64,000 nucleotides of DNA from an uncultured Eubacteriales bacterium (GCA_902800625.1 CADCFG010000012.1:25834-89833); one strand, 5' to 3'. Positions 39,424-49,269 are shown, counted from the stretch's first letter. Translations and numbers: made by a program. Notes: generated from the sequence alone by a model not told the origin.

Positions 39424-39716
39424 TGAAACAATTAGGAATTAGGAATGAGGAATTAGGAATGAATAGTGCTGCTGACGCTCAACAATCTGGCATTTTCCAT
39501 TCCTCATTCCTAGAGTGTGTTTCTAAATGCCGGGAGATGCAGTTTCGAGTGGATTTGACTGCATTTCAAGGCGATTTCCCGCAGGTTTACTGGCGGTGCG
39601 CTTGCGCTGACTGTGTCATTGCAATCCGAAGGATTGGGATGATGCACCTGAGACGCCGAAAATGCGTTTCAGGTATTTTAGAAACACACTCTAATTCCTC
39701 ATTCCTCATTGCGCGA
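39424..39716. repeat. Inverted pair of 7-nt-period repeats after rlmN, interrupted by a MITE-like element
   Basis: Plus-strand arm GGAATTAGGAATGAGGAATT (about 39430-39462) is complementary to CATTCCTCATTCC (39498-39510) and ATTCCTCATTCCTCATT (39694-39710). The last of these covers the end of rlmN, whose TGA stop lies inside the repeat. The element at 39511-39693 splits the right arm. With it this fills 39359-39698, where I see no gene. Confidence 0.85.
39511..39693. mobile_element. MITE-like element with perfect inverted ends
   Basis: Inverted repeats TAGAGTGTGTTTCTAAA at 39511-39527 and its complement at 39677-39693 are perfect over 17 bp; without the duplicated TA the element is 39513-39691 (179 bp), with 15-bp inverted ends. 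Removing one TA copy restores a continuous repeat (ATTCCTAATTCC). It is too short to code for a transposase. A TA duplication suits IS630/Tc1-mariner- or IS5-group transposases; the donor transposon is not in the window. Confidence 0.85.
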
Positions 39717-40753
39717 AGCGCTGAGCACCTTCCGCCTCAGCTGCCCGCAGGCGCCCTCGATATCGGCGCCCATTTCCCGACGGATGGTGGCGGAAATGTG
39801 CTTCAGCTCCAGGCGCTTTAAGAAGGCGTCCACGGCGCGGCGGTCGGGGGCTTCCAGGTTGCGCTCCTTCACGTCGTTGAGGGGGATCAGGTTCACATGG
39901 CACTGCAGGCCCCGCAGCCGCCGGGCCAGCTCCTCCGCGCAGCGCACGTCGTCGTTGACGCCCTTGATCAGCGCGTACTCGAAGATCACCCGCCGCCCGG
40001 TCTTTTCCACGTAGTACTTGCACGCGGCCAGCACCTCGCTGTAGGGATAGGCGTGGGCCACGGGCATGATCTTCTGGCGGATCTCGTCGTTGGGCGCGTG
40101 CAGCGACAGGCTCAATGTCACCGGCAGGCCCTCGGCGGCGAAGTCGTACATCCGGCGCACCAGCCCGCATGTGGACAGGGAGATGTTGCGCAGGGAGATG
40201 TTCAGCCCCTTTTCGTCATTCACCAGACGCAGGAACTTGACCACGTTGTCGTAGTTGTCCAGGGGCTCTCCGCTGCCCATCAGCACGATGTTGTGCACCC
40301 GGCGCTCAGGGTCCTGCTGCTGGATGTGGCGGTTGGCCGCGGCCACCTGGCCCAGGATCTCCCCCGGCGTCAGGTTGCGCACCCGGCCCTCCAGCGTGCT
40401 GGCGCAGAAGGCGCAGCCCATGCCACCTGGGTGGACACGCACAGCGTGTCGCCGTGGTGGTAGCGCATCAGCACGCCCTCGATCAGGTTGCCGTCGGTGA
40501 GGGCGTACAGGAACTTCTCCGTCTCGTCGATCTTCGATTTGTAGCTCTCCAGTATGCGCACCGGGTTGGCCACGGCGATCTCGTTCAGCCGCGCGCGCAG
40601 CGCCGCGGACAGGTTCGTCATGCCGTCGATGTCCGCGCCCCGGTTCAGCCACTGGCCGATCTGGCCGGCCCGGAACTTGCTCTCGCCCAGGTCCTCCACC
40701 ACGAAGCGGGTCAGCTCTTCCGGGGTCATGCCCAGGAGTTGTATCTTGTCCAT
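39699..40753 (-). pseudogene. rlmN: rlmN, 23S rRNA/tRNA adenine-C2 methyltransferase, frameshifted
   Basis: The N-terminal third reads in one frame from ATG 40753 (MDKIQLLGMTPEELTRFVVE) to LCVSTQV, and the rest in another from MGCAFCASTLEGRV to SRNEE. Family members have STQVGCRMGCAFCAS here; the observed DNA CAGGTGGCATGGGCTGC (about 40416-40432) lacks seven bases, deleting the codons for the first Cys of the CxxxCxxC iron-sulphur motif and shifting the frame. Both halves are otherwise intact, as if the defect is recent or a sequencing/assembly error. Its TGA stop lies inside a repeat. Total length would be about 353 residues when repaired. Confidence 0.85.
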
Positions 40754-40785
40754 GTGTGTCCTTTCATTGGGGAACGACCTGCCGC

Positions 40786-42291
40786 CTACTTCCGCCTCAT
40801 TCTGGCGATGAAGAAGCCCTCCAGGCCGTCCCGGTCGGGCAGGATTTGCAGCATGCCGCCGCTCAGCCGGGGCTTCAGCGCCTCCGGCAGCCACTTGTCG
40901 CCCGTATCCGGCTCAAACTCCGGGTGCCTGTCCAGGAACGCTCGCACCTGCGCCTCGTTCTCCTCCGGCAGGATGGTACAGGTGGCGTAGACCAGCAGCC
41001 CGCCGGGGCGCACTGCCTCCGCGCAGGCCTGGAGGATGTCCCGCTGGATGGGCGGCAGGGCCGTGAGGCTGTCCTCCGTCTGGCGGTACTTGATGTCCGG
41101 CTTGTCGGCGATCACGCCCAGCCCGGAGCAGGGCGCGTCCACCAGCACGGCGTCCATGGCCCACTTCATATTCTCCGGCAGCCGGCGTGCGTCGCGCTCG
41201 GCGGGGCGCACGTTTTCAAGCCCCAACCGCTTCGCCGCCGCGCGGATCAGCTCCACGCGATGGGGATGCACGTCCCAGGCGTGCACGCGCCCGGAGGTGC
41301 CCATCTTCTCCGCCAGCAGGCAGCTCTTGCCTCCCGGCGCGGCGCAGGCGTCCAATATCTGCATGCCGGGCCGGGGTTCCACCGCCAGCGCAGCCAGCAT
41401 GGCGCTCTGACCCTGGATGGAGAAAAGACCCTGGCGATAGCCGTCCGTGGCGGCCAGGTTGCCCGCATCCTCGATCACCCAGGCCCCGGGTACGACGCCG
41501 GGATGCCACTTGAACTGCTGCCCGTCCAGCCACTTTTCAAACCCGGCAGCGTCCATGCGGGTGAGGTTCGGCCGCACGGTCTGCTCCCGCCGGGGCGGCG
41601 TCCAGCCCGCAATGGCGGCGGCAGCCTCCAGTCCGTAGGCGTCGATCAGCCGCTTCGCCGCGGGCCTGGCGATGGAATGCTTCACCGACAGCCAGCCCAG
41701 TGGGTCGCTCTCCCGGTCGGGCAGGTTCAGCTCCCCGGCGTCCCGCGCGCGGATCAGGTTTCGCAGCACGCCGTTCACCAGCCCCGTGAAGCCCTCGCGC
41801 CGCGCGGCGCGCACCTGCTTCACGGCCTCGTCCACCGCCGCGTGGTCGGGCACGCGGTCCATGAACAGCAGCTGGGCCGCCGCGATGTGCAGGATGTCGT
41901 TCACGACGGGCTCCGGCTTGCTCTCCAGGAAGCGGGCGAGCATATGCTCCAGGTACAGCCGGTTCTCCACCGCGCTGTAGAAGAGCCCTGCGGCCAGGCG
42001 GCGGTCGTCGTCCTTCAGGCGGGCTTCCTCCAAGCGGCGATCCAGCGCCTGGTTGGCAAAGGCGTCGCCCCGGGCCACGTCCTCAAGCGCCCGCAGTGCC
42101 GCGTCCCGGGGGGTGAGGCGGGGGCGATCTGCTTTATGGCCATGAAAGCCGCGCTGCTGGGGTTTGTCGGAAAACGACCTCTTCCGGCCTCGCTCCGCTC
42201 GGTCCCCTTCCCTTGAAGGGGAAGGCCTTTGGGTATGACCGCCATTCCTGTTCCCTGTTCCCTGCTCCCTGTTCCCTCTGCCGTTACTCAT
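40786..42291 (-). CDS. rsmB: 16S rRNA (cytosine-967-C5) methyltransferase RsmB with a repeat-derived N-terminal tail
   Basis: 501 residues from ATG 42291, overlapping the fmt stop by 8 bp. The NusB-like domain normally begins the protein; here it starts at about residue 56 (PRLTPRDAALRALEDVARGD). The preceding stretch ([32 protein letters not shown]) is basic and low in complexity, encoded by an intergenic-type repeat (42170-42290). The C-terminal SAM domain has LDACAAPGGKSCLLAEKMGT, PCSGLGVI and TCTI. The usual family length is about 430-450. The tail's effect is unknown. Confidence 0.92.
   Translation of the reverse strand: MSNGRGNREQGTGNRNGGHTQRPSPSREGDRAERGRKRSFSDKPQQRGFHGHKADRPRLTPRDAALRALEDVARGDAFANQALDRRLEEARLKDDDRRLAAGLFYSAVENRLYLEHMLARFLESKPEPVVNDILHIAAAQLLFMDRVPDHAAVDEAVKQVRAARREGFTGLVNGVLRNLIRARDAGELNLPDRESDPLGWLSVKHSIARPAAKRLIDAYGLEAAAAIAGWTPPRREQTVRPNLTRMDAAGFEKWLDGQQFKWHPGVVPGAWVIEDAGNLAATDGYRQGLFSIQGQSAMLAALAVEPRPGMQILDACAAPGGKSCLLAEKMGTSGRVHAWDVHPHRVELIRAAAKRLGLENVRPAERDARRLPENMKWAMDAVLVDAPCSGLGVIADKPDIKYRQTEDSLTALPPIQRDILQACAEAVRPGGLLVYATCTILPEENEAQVRAFLDRHPEFEPDTGDKWLPEALKPRLSGGMLQILPDRDGLEGFFIARMRRK
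42170..42282 (-). repeat. Repeats inside the 5' end of rsmB
   Basis: On the minus strand, AGAGGGAACAGGGAGCAGGG and AACAGGGAACAGGAATGG (42242-42280) repeat every 7 nt, starting 4 bases after the fmt stop. Next comes an element at about 42174-42235 with CCTTCCCCTTCAAGGGAAGG and CGAGGCCGGAAGAGGTCG; the latter 18 bases recur near 43770. All are read as codons of rsmB. Confidence 0.8.
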
Positions 42292-43246
42292 CTTCTCCTG
42301 CCCTTCCAAGAACCGTTCCAACCGCAATCTTCTTTCCCATCAGATACGCCTTCGCGGCCATGCGCTTGCCGCCGGGGGCCTGCATTTCGAGGATCTCCAG
42401 CGCGCCGTCGCCGCACTTCACCACCAGGCCCTCCTTGGCTCCGGAGGCGATCACGGTGCCGGCGGGGGCGTCGGAATCCGACTCAACCGCCCGGGCCAGG
42501 TACAGCTTCAGCCGCCCGCCGTCCAAGTCGGTATACGCGCAGGGCCAGGGGTTGAGCCCCCGCACCCGGCAGGCGATCACACCGGCGCCCATCGTCCAGT
42601 CCACCTCGCCCATCTCCTTTTTCAGCATGGGCTGGTAGGACGCCTCGTCCGCGTCCTGGGGAACGGGCTCAACCCTTCCCTCCAGGTAGTCCGGCAGGGT
42701 GTCCGCAAGCAGCTGCGCGCCCAGCTCGGAGAGCCGCGCGGTCAGCTCCCCGGCAGTCTCCAGCTCGCCGATGGGCGTTTCTGCGCTTCGCAGCATGTCG
42801 CCGGTATCGATGCCCGCGTCCGTGCGCATGAGGGTGACGCCGGAGACGGTCTCGCCCATCAGGATGCACCAGTTGATGGGGGCCGAGCCGCGGTGCTTCG
42901 GCAACAGCGAGGCGTGGACGTTCACCGTGCCGTGGGCGGGTATGTCCAGCAGCTCCTGGGTCAGGATCTGCCCGAACGCCGCGGTGACGCACACGTCCGG
43001 GGCCAGCTCGCGCATCTTTTCCACGCCCTCGGGCCTTCGGATGCGCTCGAACTGGTACACCGGCAGGCCCTTCTCCAGGGCGTACTGTTTCACCGGGCAG
43101 GCGGTCAGCCTGTTGCCCCGGCCCGCCGGGCGATCCGGCTGGGTGACGACGCCCACGATGTCATAGCGCCCGTCCTCCGCCAGCGCTCTCAGGGAGGGCA
43201 CGGCAAAGTCGGGGGTGCCCATGAATACAAGTCTGTACTTACTCAT
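42284..43246 (-). CDS. fmt: Methionyl-tRNA formyltransferase
   Basis: 320 residues. Rossmann-fold start [15 protein letters not shown], catalytic region [18 protein letters not shown] and the later [23 protein letters not shown] stretch ([18 protein letters not shown]). The C-terminal tRNA-binding domain ends [15 protein letters not shown]. It formylates initiator Met-tRNA. Start overlaps the end of def by 8 bp; its stop overlaps rsmB's start. Confidence 0.97.
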   Translation of the reverse strand: MSKYRLVFMGTPDFAVPSLRALAEDGRYDIVGVVTQPDRPAGRGNRLTACPVKQYALEKGLPVYQFERIRRPEGVEKMRELAPDVCVTAAFGQILTQELLDIPAHGTVNVHASLLPKHRGSAPINWCILMGETVSGVTLMRTDAGIDTGDMLRSAETPIGELETAGELTARLSELGAQLLADTLPDYLEGRVEPVPQDADEASYQPMLKKEMGEVDWTMGAGVIACRVRGLNPWPCAYTDLDGGRLKLYLARAVESDSDAPAGTVIASGAKEGLVVKCGDGALEILEMQAPGGKRMAAKAYLMGKKIAVGTVLGRAGEDE

Positions 43247-43715
43247 TTTCTTCCTCGCTCTTATCGGTGACGTCCTCGATCATCTTGTCGACGTACAGCA
43301 CGCCGTCCAGGTGATCCAGCTCGTGGCACAGGCACACGGCCAGCAGGCCCTCGCCCTCCACCTCGATGTGGTTGCCCTTGCGGTCCTGGGCGTGGACGCG
43401 CACCTTCTCCGGCCGCTTCACGGTGCCGCGCCGCCCGGGCACGGACAGGCAGCCCTCGGTGGCGATGGTCTCGCCCTCGCTCCAGAGGATCTCCGGGTTC
43501 ACCAGCTCGATCAGGCCCTCGCCCACATCGATGACCACCACGCGCTTGAGTATGCCCACCTGGGGCGCCGCCAGGCCAACGCCGTCGGCCTCGTACATGG
43601 TGTCGGCCATGTCGTCCAGCAGCACGCCCAGCCGGTGATCGAACTTCGTCACCTTGCGGGCATGCTTGCGCAGTATCTCATCCTTGCCCAGTTCTACGAT
43701 CTTGCGAATTGCCAT
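43239..43715 (-). CDS. def: Peptide deformylase
   Basis: 158 residues from [17 protein letters not shown], chosen for GGAGGT 8-9 bases upstream. The three deformylase motifs are [18 protein letters not shown] and CHELDHLDG, with the metal-binding Cys and two His. It removes formyl groups from nascent proteins. Coupled with fmt (8-bp overlap). Confidence 0.97.
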   Translation of the reverse strand: MAIRKIVELGKDEILRKHARKVTKFDHRLGVLLDDMADTMYEADGVGLAAPQVGILKRVVVIDVGEGLIELVNPEILWSEGETIATEGCLSVPGRRGTVKRPEKVRVHAQDRKGNHIEVEGEGLLAVCLCHELDHLDGVLYVDKMIEDVTDKSEEENE

Positions 43716-43748
43716 TTTACAATAACCTCCGTGTATCAATGCATGCAG

Positions 43749-43806
43749 CGGGATGCCTTTGGGCGGGCGGCGACCTCTTCCGGCCTCGCCGTCCTGTTCC
43801 CACTCC
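43749..43806 (-). repeat. Repeat downstream of priA stop
   Basis: On the minus strand GGAGTGGGAACAGGACGG follows the priA TAG (43807-43809) with no gap. It is followed by CGAGGCCGGAAGAGGTCG, an 18-base match to the repeat inside rsmB (about 42175-42192), and CCCAAAGGC. Confidence 0.7.
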
Positions 43807-46032
43807 CTAAAACAGATTGTTCGGATTGACCTCCAGCTCCGCCCGGATGCCCGCGGGAGCCCCGTCGGCCAGGGCCTGCATCTTCCCGGCCACGGCCTCC
43901 AGATCCGCCTTGAAGTACAGCTTCAACAGCACCTGCCAGCGCGTCTCGCCGCGGATCATCCTGATCGGGGCCTCCATGGCCCCCAGGCGTATCGTGTCGG
44001 CGCGCGCGCCCGTGTCGTCCAGGTAGGCCCCCAGCGCCTTTTCGGCGGTCTGGGCGGCGGCCTGCACGGCGTCGGCGTCCCGGCCGCTGTAGATGATCCG
44101 GGCGATCACCGTGAACGGCGGGTACAGCGCGGCTCGGCGATAGGCGCTCTCCTTGGTGTAGAAGGCGCGGTAGTCCTGGGCCGCTGCCAGCTGGATGCCG
44201 TAGTGCTGCGGGTCGTAGGTCTGCACCACCACGCGCCCGGGCACATCCGCCCGGCCTGCCCGGCCCGCCACCTGGGTGATCAGCTGGAAGGTGCGCTCCA
44301 CGCTGCGGAAGTCCGGCAGGTTCAGCGACAGATCCGCCGCCACCACGCCCACCAGCGACACGTTGGGGAAGTCCAGCCCCTTGGCGATCATCTGGGTGCC
44401 CACCAGCACATTGGCCTCGCCGCTGCGAAAGCGGTTCAGGATGCGCTCATGGGCGTCCTTCTCCCGGGTGGTGTCCACGTCCATCCGCGCCACGCGGGCG
44501 TCGGGGAACAGGCGGCGCACTTCTTCCTGCACCTTCTGGGTGCCCGCGCCGAAGTACTTGATGTAGGCGCTTGAGCAGTTGGGACAGGTCTTCGGCGGCG
44601 GCAGGGTCTTGCCGCAATAGTGGCAGCGCAGGGCGTTTTCCGCCTGGTGCCAGGTCATGGACACGTCGCACTGGTCGCACTTGACCACATAGCCGCACTT
44701 GCGGCAGCTGACGAAGGTGGAGTGCCCCCGGCGGTTGATGAACAGCATGGCCTGGTGCCCGCCGTCCAGGCAGGCGCGAAGCTCCGCGGCCAGCTTTGCC
44801 GAGAAGATGGAGTGGTTGCCCCGTTCGAACTCGCCGCGCATGTCCACGATCTCCACCTCTGGCAGCGGCCTGCCGTTGGCCCGCTGGCGCAGCTCGATCA
44901 GCGTGAGCCGGTTCTCCGGCCGCACCCCGGGCATGGCCCGCATGTAGGTGCTGATGGAGGGCGTGGCGCTGCCCAGCAGCAGCACGGCTCCGTGCTGCTG
45001 CGCCCGCTTCCAGGCCACCTCCCGGGCGTCGTAGCGGGGGCGGTGGTCGGACTGGTAGGTGGTCTCGTGCTCCTCGTCCACCACGATCACGCCCAGGTTC
45101 TGGACCGGCGCGAACACGGCGCTGCGCGCCCCGATGACCACCCGGGCCTCGCCGGAGCGGATGCGTCGCCATTCGTCGAAGCGCTCCCCGGCGGACAGGG
45201 CCGAGTGCAGCACCGCGGCGTCGCCGCCGAAGCGGCCGTGCAGCCAGGCCACCATCTGGGGCGTCAGGGCGATCTCCGGCACCAGCACGATGGCGCTTTT
45301 GCCCATCTCCAGCGCTCGGCGGATCAGGCGGATATAGACCTCCGTCTTGCCGCTGCCGGTGACGCCGTGCAGCAGGAACCGCCCGCCGCCGGAAAGCGCC
45401 GCCGTCAGCGTCTCCACCGCCCGCTTCTGTTCGGGCAGCAGCGCCGGGTCGGCGGTGCGCTCGTCGTTTGACAGCGCGTGGGGCGTGCGCCGCTGTTCGC
45501 TTTCGCGGATCGTCACCGCGCCCCTGTCCACCAGTGCCTTCAGGGCGGACTTCGCCTCGATCCTGGCGGTCTCCATGTCGCCGTCCTTCAGGGCCTTAAG
45601 CAGCTCGATCTGCTTCTTCGCCCGGGGGTTGGCGGCGATGAAGGCTTCCAACTCCCCGTCCGTCAGGTTCAGCCGCGCCCAGCGGGTTGTGCGCTCCCGC
45701 ACGCGGCCGCCCCGCATCTGGGCCGGCAGCATCAGCCGGAGCGCGTCCACCAGGTTGCACAGGTAGCGCACGTGCATCCACTCCGCCAGCTCCATCAGGT
45801 CCGGCAGGACCACCGGCTCCTCGCGGACGACGCCGCGAACGGCCTTCACCTTCTCCGGCGGGACGTCGCAGCTGTCCGACAGCGACACCACAAAGCCCTC
45901 CAGCGTCCGTGGGCCGAAGGGCACCTGCACCAGCTGGCCGGGCTGAACGTCCATACCCTCGGGCACGGCATAGCTGAACTGCCGGTCCACCGCCTCGGCG
46001 GACAGGTCCACGATCACGTTGGCGTAGGTCAT
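43807..46032 (-). CDS. priA: Primosomal replication helicase PriA
   Basis: 741 residues from [20 protein letters not shown]; the ATG overlaps the coaBC stop (ATGA). DNA-binding N-terminus, then helicase with [33 protein letters not shown] and [14 protein letters not shown] zinc-binding insertion has [14 protein letters not shown] and [17 protein letters not shown]. It restarts stalled replication forks. The family is about 730-800 residues. Confidence 0.97.
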   Translation of the reverse strand: MTYANVIVDLSAEAVDRQFSYAVPEGMDVQPGQLVQVPFGPRTLEGFVVSLSDSCDVPPEKVKAVRGVVREEPVVLPDLMELAEWMHVRYLCNLVDALRLMLPAQMRGGRVRERTTRWARLNLTDGELEAFIAANPRAKKQIELLKALKDGDMETARIEAKSALKALVDRGAVTIRESEQRRTPHALSNDERTADPALLPEQKRAVETLTAALSGGGRFLLHGVTGSGKTEVYIRLIRRALEMGKSAIVLVPEIALTPQMVAWLHGRFGGDAAVLHSALSAGERFDEWRRIRSGEARVVIGARSAVFAPVQNLGVIVVDEEHETTYQSDHRPRYDAREVAWKRAQQHGAVLLLGSATPSISTYMRAMPGVRPENRLTLIELRQRANGRPLPEVEIVDMRGEFERGNHSIFSAKLAAELRACLDGGHQAMLFINRRGHSTFVSCRKCGYVVKCDQCDVSMTWHQAENALRCHYCGKTLPPPKTCPNCSSAYIKYFGAGTQKVQEEVRRLFPDARVARMDVDTTREKDAHERILNRFRSGEANVLVGTQMIAKGLDFPNVSLVGVVAADLSLNLPDFRSVERTFQLITQVAGRAGRADVPGRVVVQTYDPQHYGIQLAAAQDYRAFYTKESAYRRAALYPPFTVIARIIYSGRDADAVQAAAQTAEKALGAYLDDTGARADTIRLGAMEAPIRMIRGETRWQVLLKLYFKADLEAVAGKMQALADGAPAGIRAELEVNPNNLF

Positions 46033-47222
46033 TTCCCCTGCCTCAGTTTCACCACCGCGTCCAGTATGCCGTCGGCCGCGTCCCGCTTGCTCATCAGCGG
46101 CATGGCCGTCTCGCCCTGGGCGGTGATCAGCGTCACGGCGTTGGTGTCCACGCCAAAGCCCGCGTCCGTGCGGCTCACGTCGTTGGCCACCACCAGGTCC
46201 GCGTTCTTCTTGGACAGCTTGCCCCTGGCGTTTTCGATCATGTCGTCCGTCTCGGCGGCGAAGGCCACCAGCACCTGGCCGGGATGCTTGCGCTTTCCCA
46301 GCTCGGCGGCAATGTCGGTGGTATTCTTCAGGCGCAGAGTCATGCCCTCGCCCGTCTTCTTGATCTTGCTGGCGGCAGTGGTCTCGGGGGTAAAGTCCGC
46401 CGGGGCGGCGGCCTGGATCACCACGTCCGCCCATTCCCCGCGCGCCAGCACCGCCGCGCACAGGTCCGCGCTGGACTGGATGGGCACCAGCTCCACGCCC
46501 TTGGGCGCGGCCAGGTTCACCGGCCCGGACACCAGCGCCACCTCCGCCCCGCGGTCCCGCGCGGCCTCGGCGATGGCATAGCCCATCTTGCCGGTGGAGC
46601 GGTTGGTGATGTAGCGCACCGGGTCGATGCGCTCCACGGTTGGCCCCGCCGTCACCATCACGCGCACGCCCTCCAGGTCCCGCTTCGCGTTCAAAAGCGC
46701 GTCCAGCGCCTCCACGATCTCCTGGGGCTCGGCCATGCGGCCCACGTCGTCGTCCCCGCAGGCCAGGCGGCCCACGCCGGGGCCCACGGTCTTCGCGCCG
46801 CGCTCGATCAGGGTCTGCAAATTCGCCTGGGTGGCCGGGTGCCGCCACATGTTGCTGTTCATCGCCGGGGCGATCAGGAGCGGCGCGGTCATGGCCAGGG
46901 CGGTGGTGGAGAGCAGGTCGTCGGCGATGCCACCAGCCAGCTTGGCCAGGCAGTTGGCCGTGGCCGGGGCGATCACGAAGGCGTCCGCCCACTTGGCCAG
47001 CGCGATGTGCTCCAGCTCCCGCCGCGGCGCGAAGGTGTCGGTGGAGGCGGCGTTCCCGCTGAGGGTCTCAAAGGTCAGCGGCGGCACGAACTTGCAGGCG
47101 TTTTCCGTCAGCACCACCCGCACCTTCGCCCCGGCCTTCACCAGTCGGCTGGTCAAGTCGCAGGCCTTGTAGGCCGCGATGCCGCCCGTCACACCCAGCA
47201 CGATTTGCTTGTCCTTCAGCAC
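46029..47222 (-). CDS. coaBC: Phosphopantothenoylcysteine decarboxylase/synthetase CoaBC (Dfp)
   Basis: 397 residues from a GTG at 47222 with GGGAGG 7 bases upstream. The N-terminal CoaC flavoprotein has LGVTGGIAAYKACDLTSRLV and PAMNSNMWRHPATQANLQTL (catalytic Met-Asn region). The C-terminal CoaB has ITAGPTVE- and YITNRSTGKMGYAIAE-like motifs. It performs two steps of coenzyme A synthesis. Confidence 0.96.
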   Translation of the reverse strand: MLKDKQIVLGVTGGIAAYKACDLTSRLVKAGAKVRVVLTENACKFVPPLTFETLSGNAASTDTFAPRRELEHIALAKWADAFVIAPATANCLAKLAGGIADDLLSTTALAMTAPLLIAPAMNSNMWRHPATQANLQTLIERGAKTVGPGVGRLACGDDDVGRMAEPQEIVEALDALLNAKRDLEGVRVMVTAGPTVERIDPVRYITNRSTGKMGYAIAEAARDRGAEVALVSGPVNLAAPKGVELVPIQSSADLCAAVLARGEWADVVIQAAAPADFTPETTAASKIKKTGEGMTLRLKNTTDIAAELGKRKHPGQVLVAFAAETDDMIENARGKLSKKNADLVVANDVSRTDAGFGVDTNAVTLITAQGETAMPLMSKRDAADGILDAVVKLRQGK

Positions 47223-47317
47223 TTTCCTGCCTCCCTTACAACCCAAAGAAGCGAAACCGATCAAACGTCGGGTTTCGCTGTCTGGGTTCAGATGGTTTCA
47301 ATAACCTCGCGGTTCAA

Positions 47318-47533
47318 TTATTCCTCGGCTTCCGCTTCCTCGTCGCGGGTATAGGTGATCAGCCGGCGGTTGATCTCCTCGATGGCGATGGACAGCGGCT
47401 TGGTCTCCTTGGTGTCGATCAGCGGCAGGCTGCCGCCGATGATCTCGCGGGCGCGCTTGGACGCCTCCACCGCCAGGGTGTAGCGGCAGTCAACCTTTTC
47501 CAGCAGCTCGCCAATGGGGGGTTCGGTCATCAT
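47318..47533 (-). CDS. rpoZ: DNA-directed RNA polymerase omega subunit
   Basis: 71 residues: MMTEPPIGELLEKVDCRYTL, VEASKRAREIIGG, then ETKPLSIAIEEINRRLITYT and an acidic end. Motifs fit RpoZ, which supports polymerase assembly. GGAGG lies upstream; the start could be 47530. Between gmk and coaBC as in Bacillus. Confidence 0.92.
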   Translation of the reverse strand: MMTEPPIGELLEKVDCRYTLAVEASKRAREIIGGSLPLIDTKETKPLSIAIEEINRRLITYTRDEEAEAEE

Positions 47534-47570
47534 AACGATATATCCTCCTTGTTCAAATCAAATGTCGGTG

Positions 47571-47648
47571 TTTGAATGGGGAATTTGGAATGAGGAGTCA
47601 GGAATTAACAGCGAACACTTTTCATTCCTCATTCCTCACTCCTCATTC
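47571..47648. repeat. Inverted pair of 7-nt-period repeats between gmk and rpoZ
   Basis: On the minus strand, GAATGAGGAGTGAGGAATGA follows the gmk TAG (47649-47651) directly. The complementary arm GGGGAATTTGGAATGAGGAG (about 47577-47609, plus strand) ends upstream of rpoZ. The arms are separated by about 13 nt, giving a hairpin of about 30 bp with mismatches. Confidence 0.85.
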
Positions 47649-48287
47649 CTAATTGAGAAGCGAGGCGCTCAGCTGATCCAGGAAATCCCTTCGGTTCCCG
47701 ATCTCCAGTCGCTTGGCGGCGATGACGGCATAGACCTCATCCGCGGCGATCTCCAGGGCGTTGGGCACGTCGCTCCAGTCCTGGTGGATGATCACATAGT
47801 GGTACTTGTAGGCGGTGGCCACCTCGCCGGCCACGTTGTTCAGCCGCACGCGGATGGATTCCTCCGTCTCGGTACCCCGGCCCCGCAGCCGCCGCTCCAG
47901 GTTTTCCCGGCTGGGCGGGCAGACGAAGATGCCGGTGACGGTGTCGTCCTGGGCCATGGCCTGCAGGCAGCCCTGCACGTCGATCTCCAGGATCAGGTCG
48001 TGGCCCTCGGCCAGCTCGTCCTGTACGGTGCTCTTCAGCGTGCCGTAGCGGTTCTGGTGCACGTGGGCCCACTCATAGAACGCGCCCTCGTTCACCAGCT
48101 GGGTGAAGCGCTCGTCGCTGACGAAGTGATAATTCACGCCGTTCACCTCGCCGGGGCGCGGCGCGCGGGTGGTGCAGGACACGGACAGCTTCACGTCCGG
48201 GTGCTTTTCGATCAGCTTCTTGACGATTTCGGTCTTGCCCGCGCCTGCCGGGCCGGAGATGACGAACAGCCTGCCTCGATTGGCCAT
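47649..48287 (-). CDS. gmk: Guanylate kinase
   Basis: 212 residues. P-loop ISGPAGAGKTEIVKKLIEKH, GMP-binding SVSCTTRAPRPGEVNGVNYH and ILEIDVQG. It phosphorylates GMP to GDP. AAGGGG precedes the ATG. RemA, next to gmk in Bacillus, is absent from the 53-bp gap to yicC. Confidence 0.97.
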   Translation of the reverse strand: MANRGRLFVISGPAGAGKTEIVKKLIEKHPDVKLSVSCTTRAPRPGEVNGVNYHFVSDERFTQLVNEGAFYEWAHVHQNRYGTLKSTVQDELAEGHDLILEIDVQGCLQAMAQDDTVTGIFVCPPSRENLERRLRGRGTETEESIRVRLNNVAGEVATAYKYHYVIIHQDWSDVPNALEIAADEVYAVIAAKRLEIGNRRDFLDQLSASLLN

Positions 48288-48340
48288 GTGGTATCGCCCC
48301 TTTTTCTTATGTATTGGGAAAACCGGGGTTCAGATCCGTA

Positions 48341-49219
48341 TCACTCGACGTTCTGCAGCTGCTCCCGCAGCTTTTCGATTTCCGCCTTCAGGTCGACGGT
48401 CAGCTGGGTGATGGGGATGTCCTGGGACTTGGAGGAGATGGTGTTCACCTCGCGGTTCAGCTCCTGCACGATGAAGTCGATGCGCCGGCCGATGGGCTGA
48501 TCGCTCTCGAACAGCTCCCGCAGCTGCTGCACATGGCTGTTGAGCCGCACCGTCTCCTCGGCAATGGCGCTGCGGTCGGCCATGATGGCCACCTCCATCA
48601 TCAGCCGCGTCTCGTCCACCTCGCTGCCCACCAGCTCCTGCACGGCGGCCTTGAGCCGCTGGGTGTACTCCTCGACGGTCTGGGGATAGCGCGCCTCCAC
48701 GGCGTCGGTCATGCGCTTGATGGCGTCCACCCGGCCGGACAGGTCCGCCTTCATGGCCTCGCCCTCCCGTCGGCGCATGGCGATCAGGCCGTCCAGCGCC
48801 TCGTTCAGCGCCGCTTCCATCAGCGCCGCCACGGCATCCTGGTCCTCCTCTGCCTCGGTGACCGTCAGCACGTCCGGCATCCGGGCGATGGTCATCAGCG
48901 TACGGTCGTCCCGCAGCCCGCCGCCGGAGGCCGCACTCAGCTGCTGCAGCGCCTCGGCATAGGCGTTGAACAGCGCCTCGTCCGCCAGCACCTTGCGGGA
49001 ATCCGTGCGCAGGTTCCGATAGGTCACGAACACGTCCACGTGGCCCCGGGACAGCCGCCGGCCGATGATCCTGCGCGCCGCGTCCTCCAGGAACATCAGG
49101 TTCCGGGGCATCCGGAACGAGAGGTCCAGGAAGCGGTGGTTCACGCTCTTGACCTCCACCGTCATCTGGCGGCCGTCGATCTCCTTCGCCGCGCGGCCAT
49201 AACCCGTCATGCTCAACAT
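48341..49219 (-). CDS. yicC: YicC/YloC-family endoribonuclease-like protein
   Basis: 292 residues. N-terminus SMTGYGRAAKEIDGRQMTVE and VKSVNHRFLDLSFRMPRNLM, C-terminus ELFESDQPIGRRIDFIVQEL and EKLREQLQNVE; both are conserved in the family. YicC proteins are implicated in RNA degradation. First gene of the leftward yicC-to-rpe operon. Confidence 0.94.
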   Translation of the reverse strand: MLSMTGYGRAAKEIDGRQMTVEVKSVNHRFLDLSFRMPRNLMFLEDAARRIIGRRLSRGHVDVFVTYRNLRTDSRKVLADEALFNAYAEALQQLSAASGGGLRDDRTLMTIARMPDVLTVTEAEEDQDAVAALMEAALNEALDGLIAMRRREGEAMKADLSGRVDAIKRMTDAVEARYPQTVEEYTQRLKAAVQELVGSEVDETRLMMEVAIMADRSAIAEETVRLNSHVQQLRELFESDQPIGRRIDFIVQELNREVNTISSKSQDIPITQLTVDLKAEIEKLREQLQNVE

Positions 49220-49269
49220 AGTTCCGTCCCCCAGCTCGCCTCTATGGCGAATGATAAAATCCCAAACAT

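Noticed and set aside
39511..39693. A small gene within the MITE-like element
   Set aside because: No frame within it has both a start with a ribosome site and more than about 40 codons.
40410..40440. Programmed frameshift in rlmN
   Set aside because: There is no slippery sequence, and a shift would still lack the codon for the first cluster Cys.
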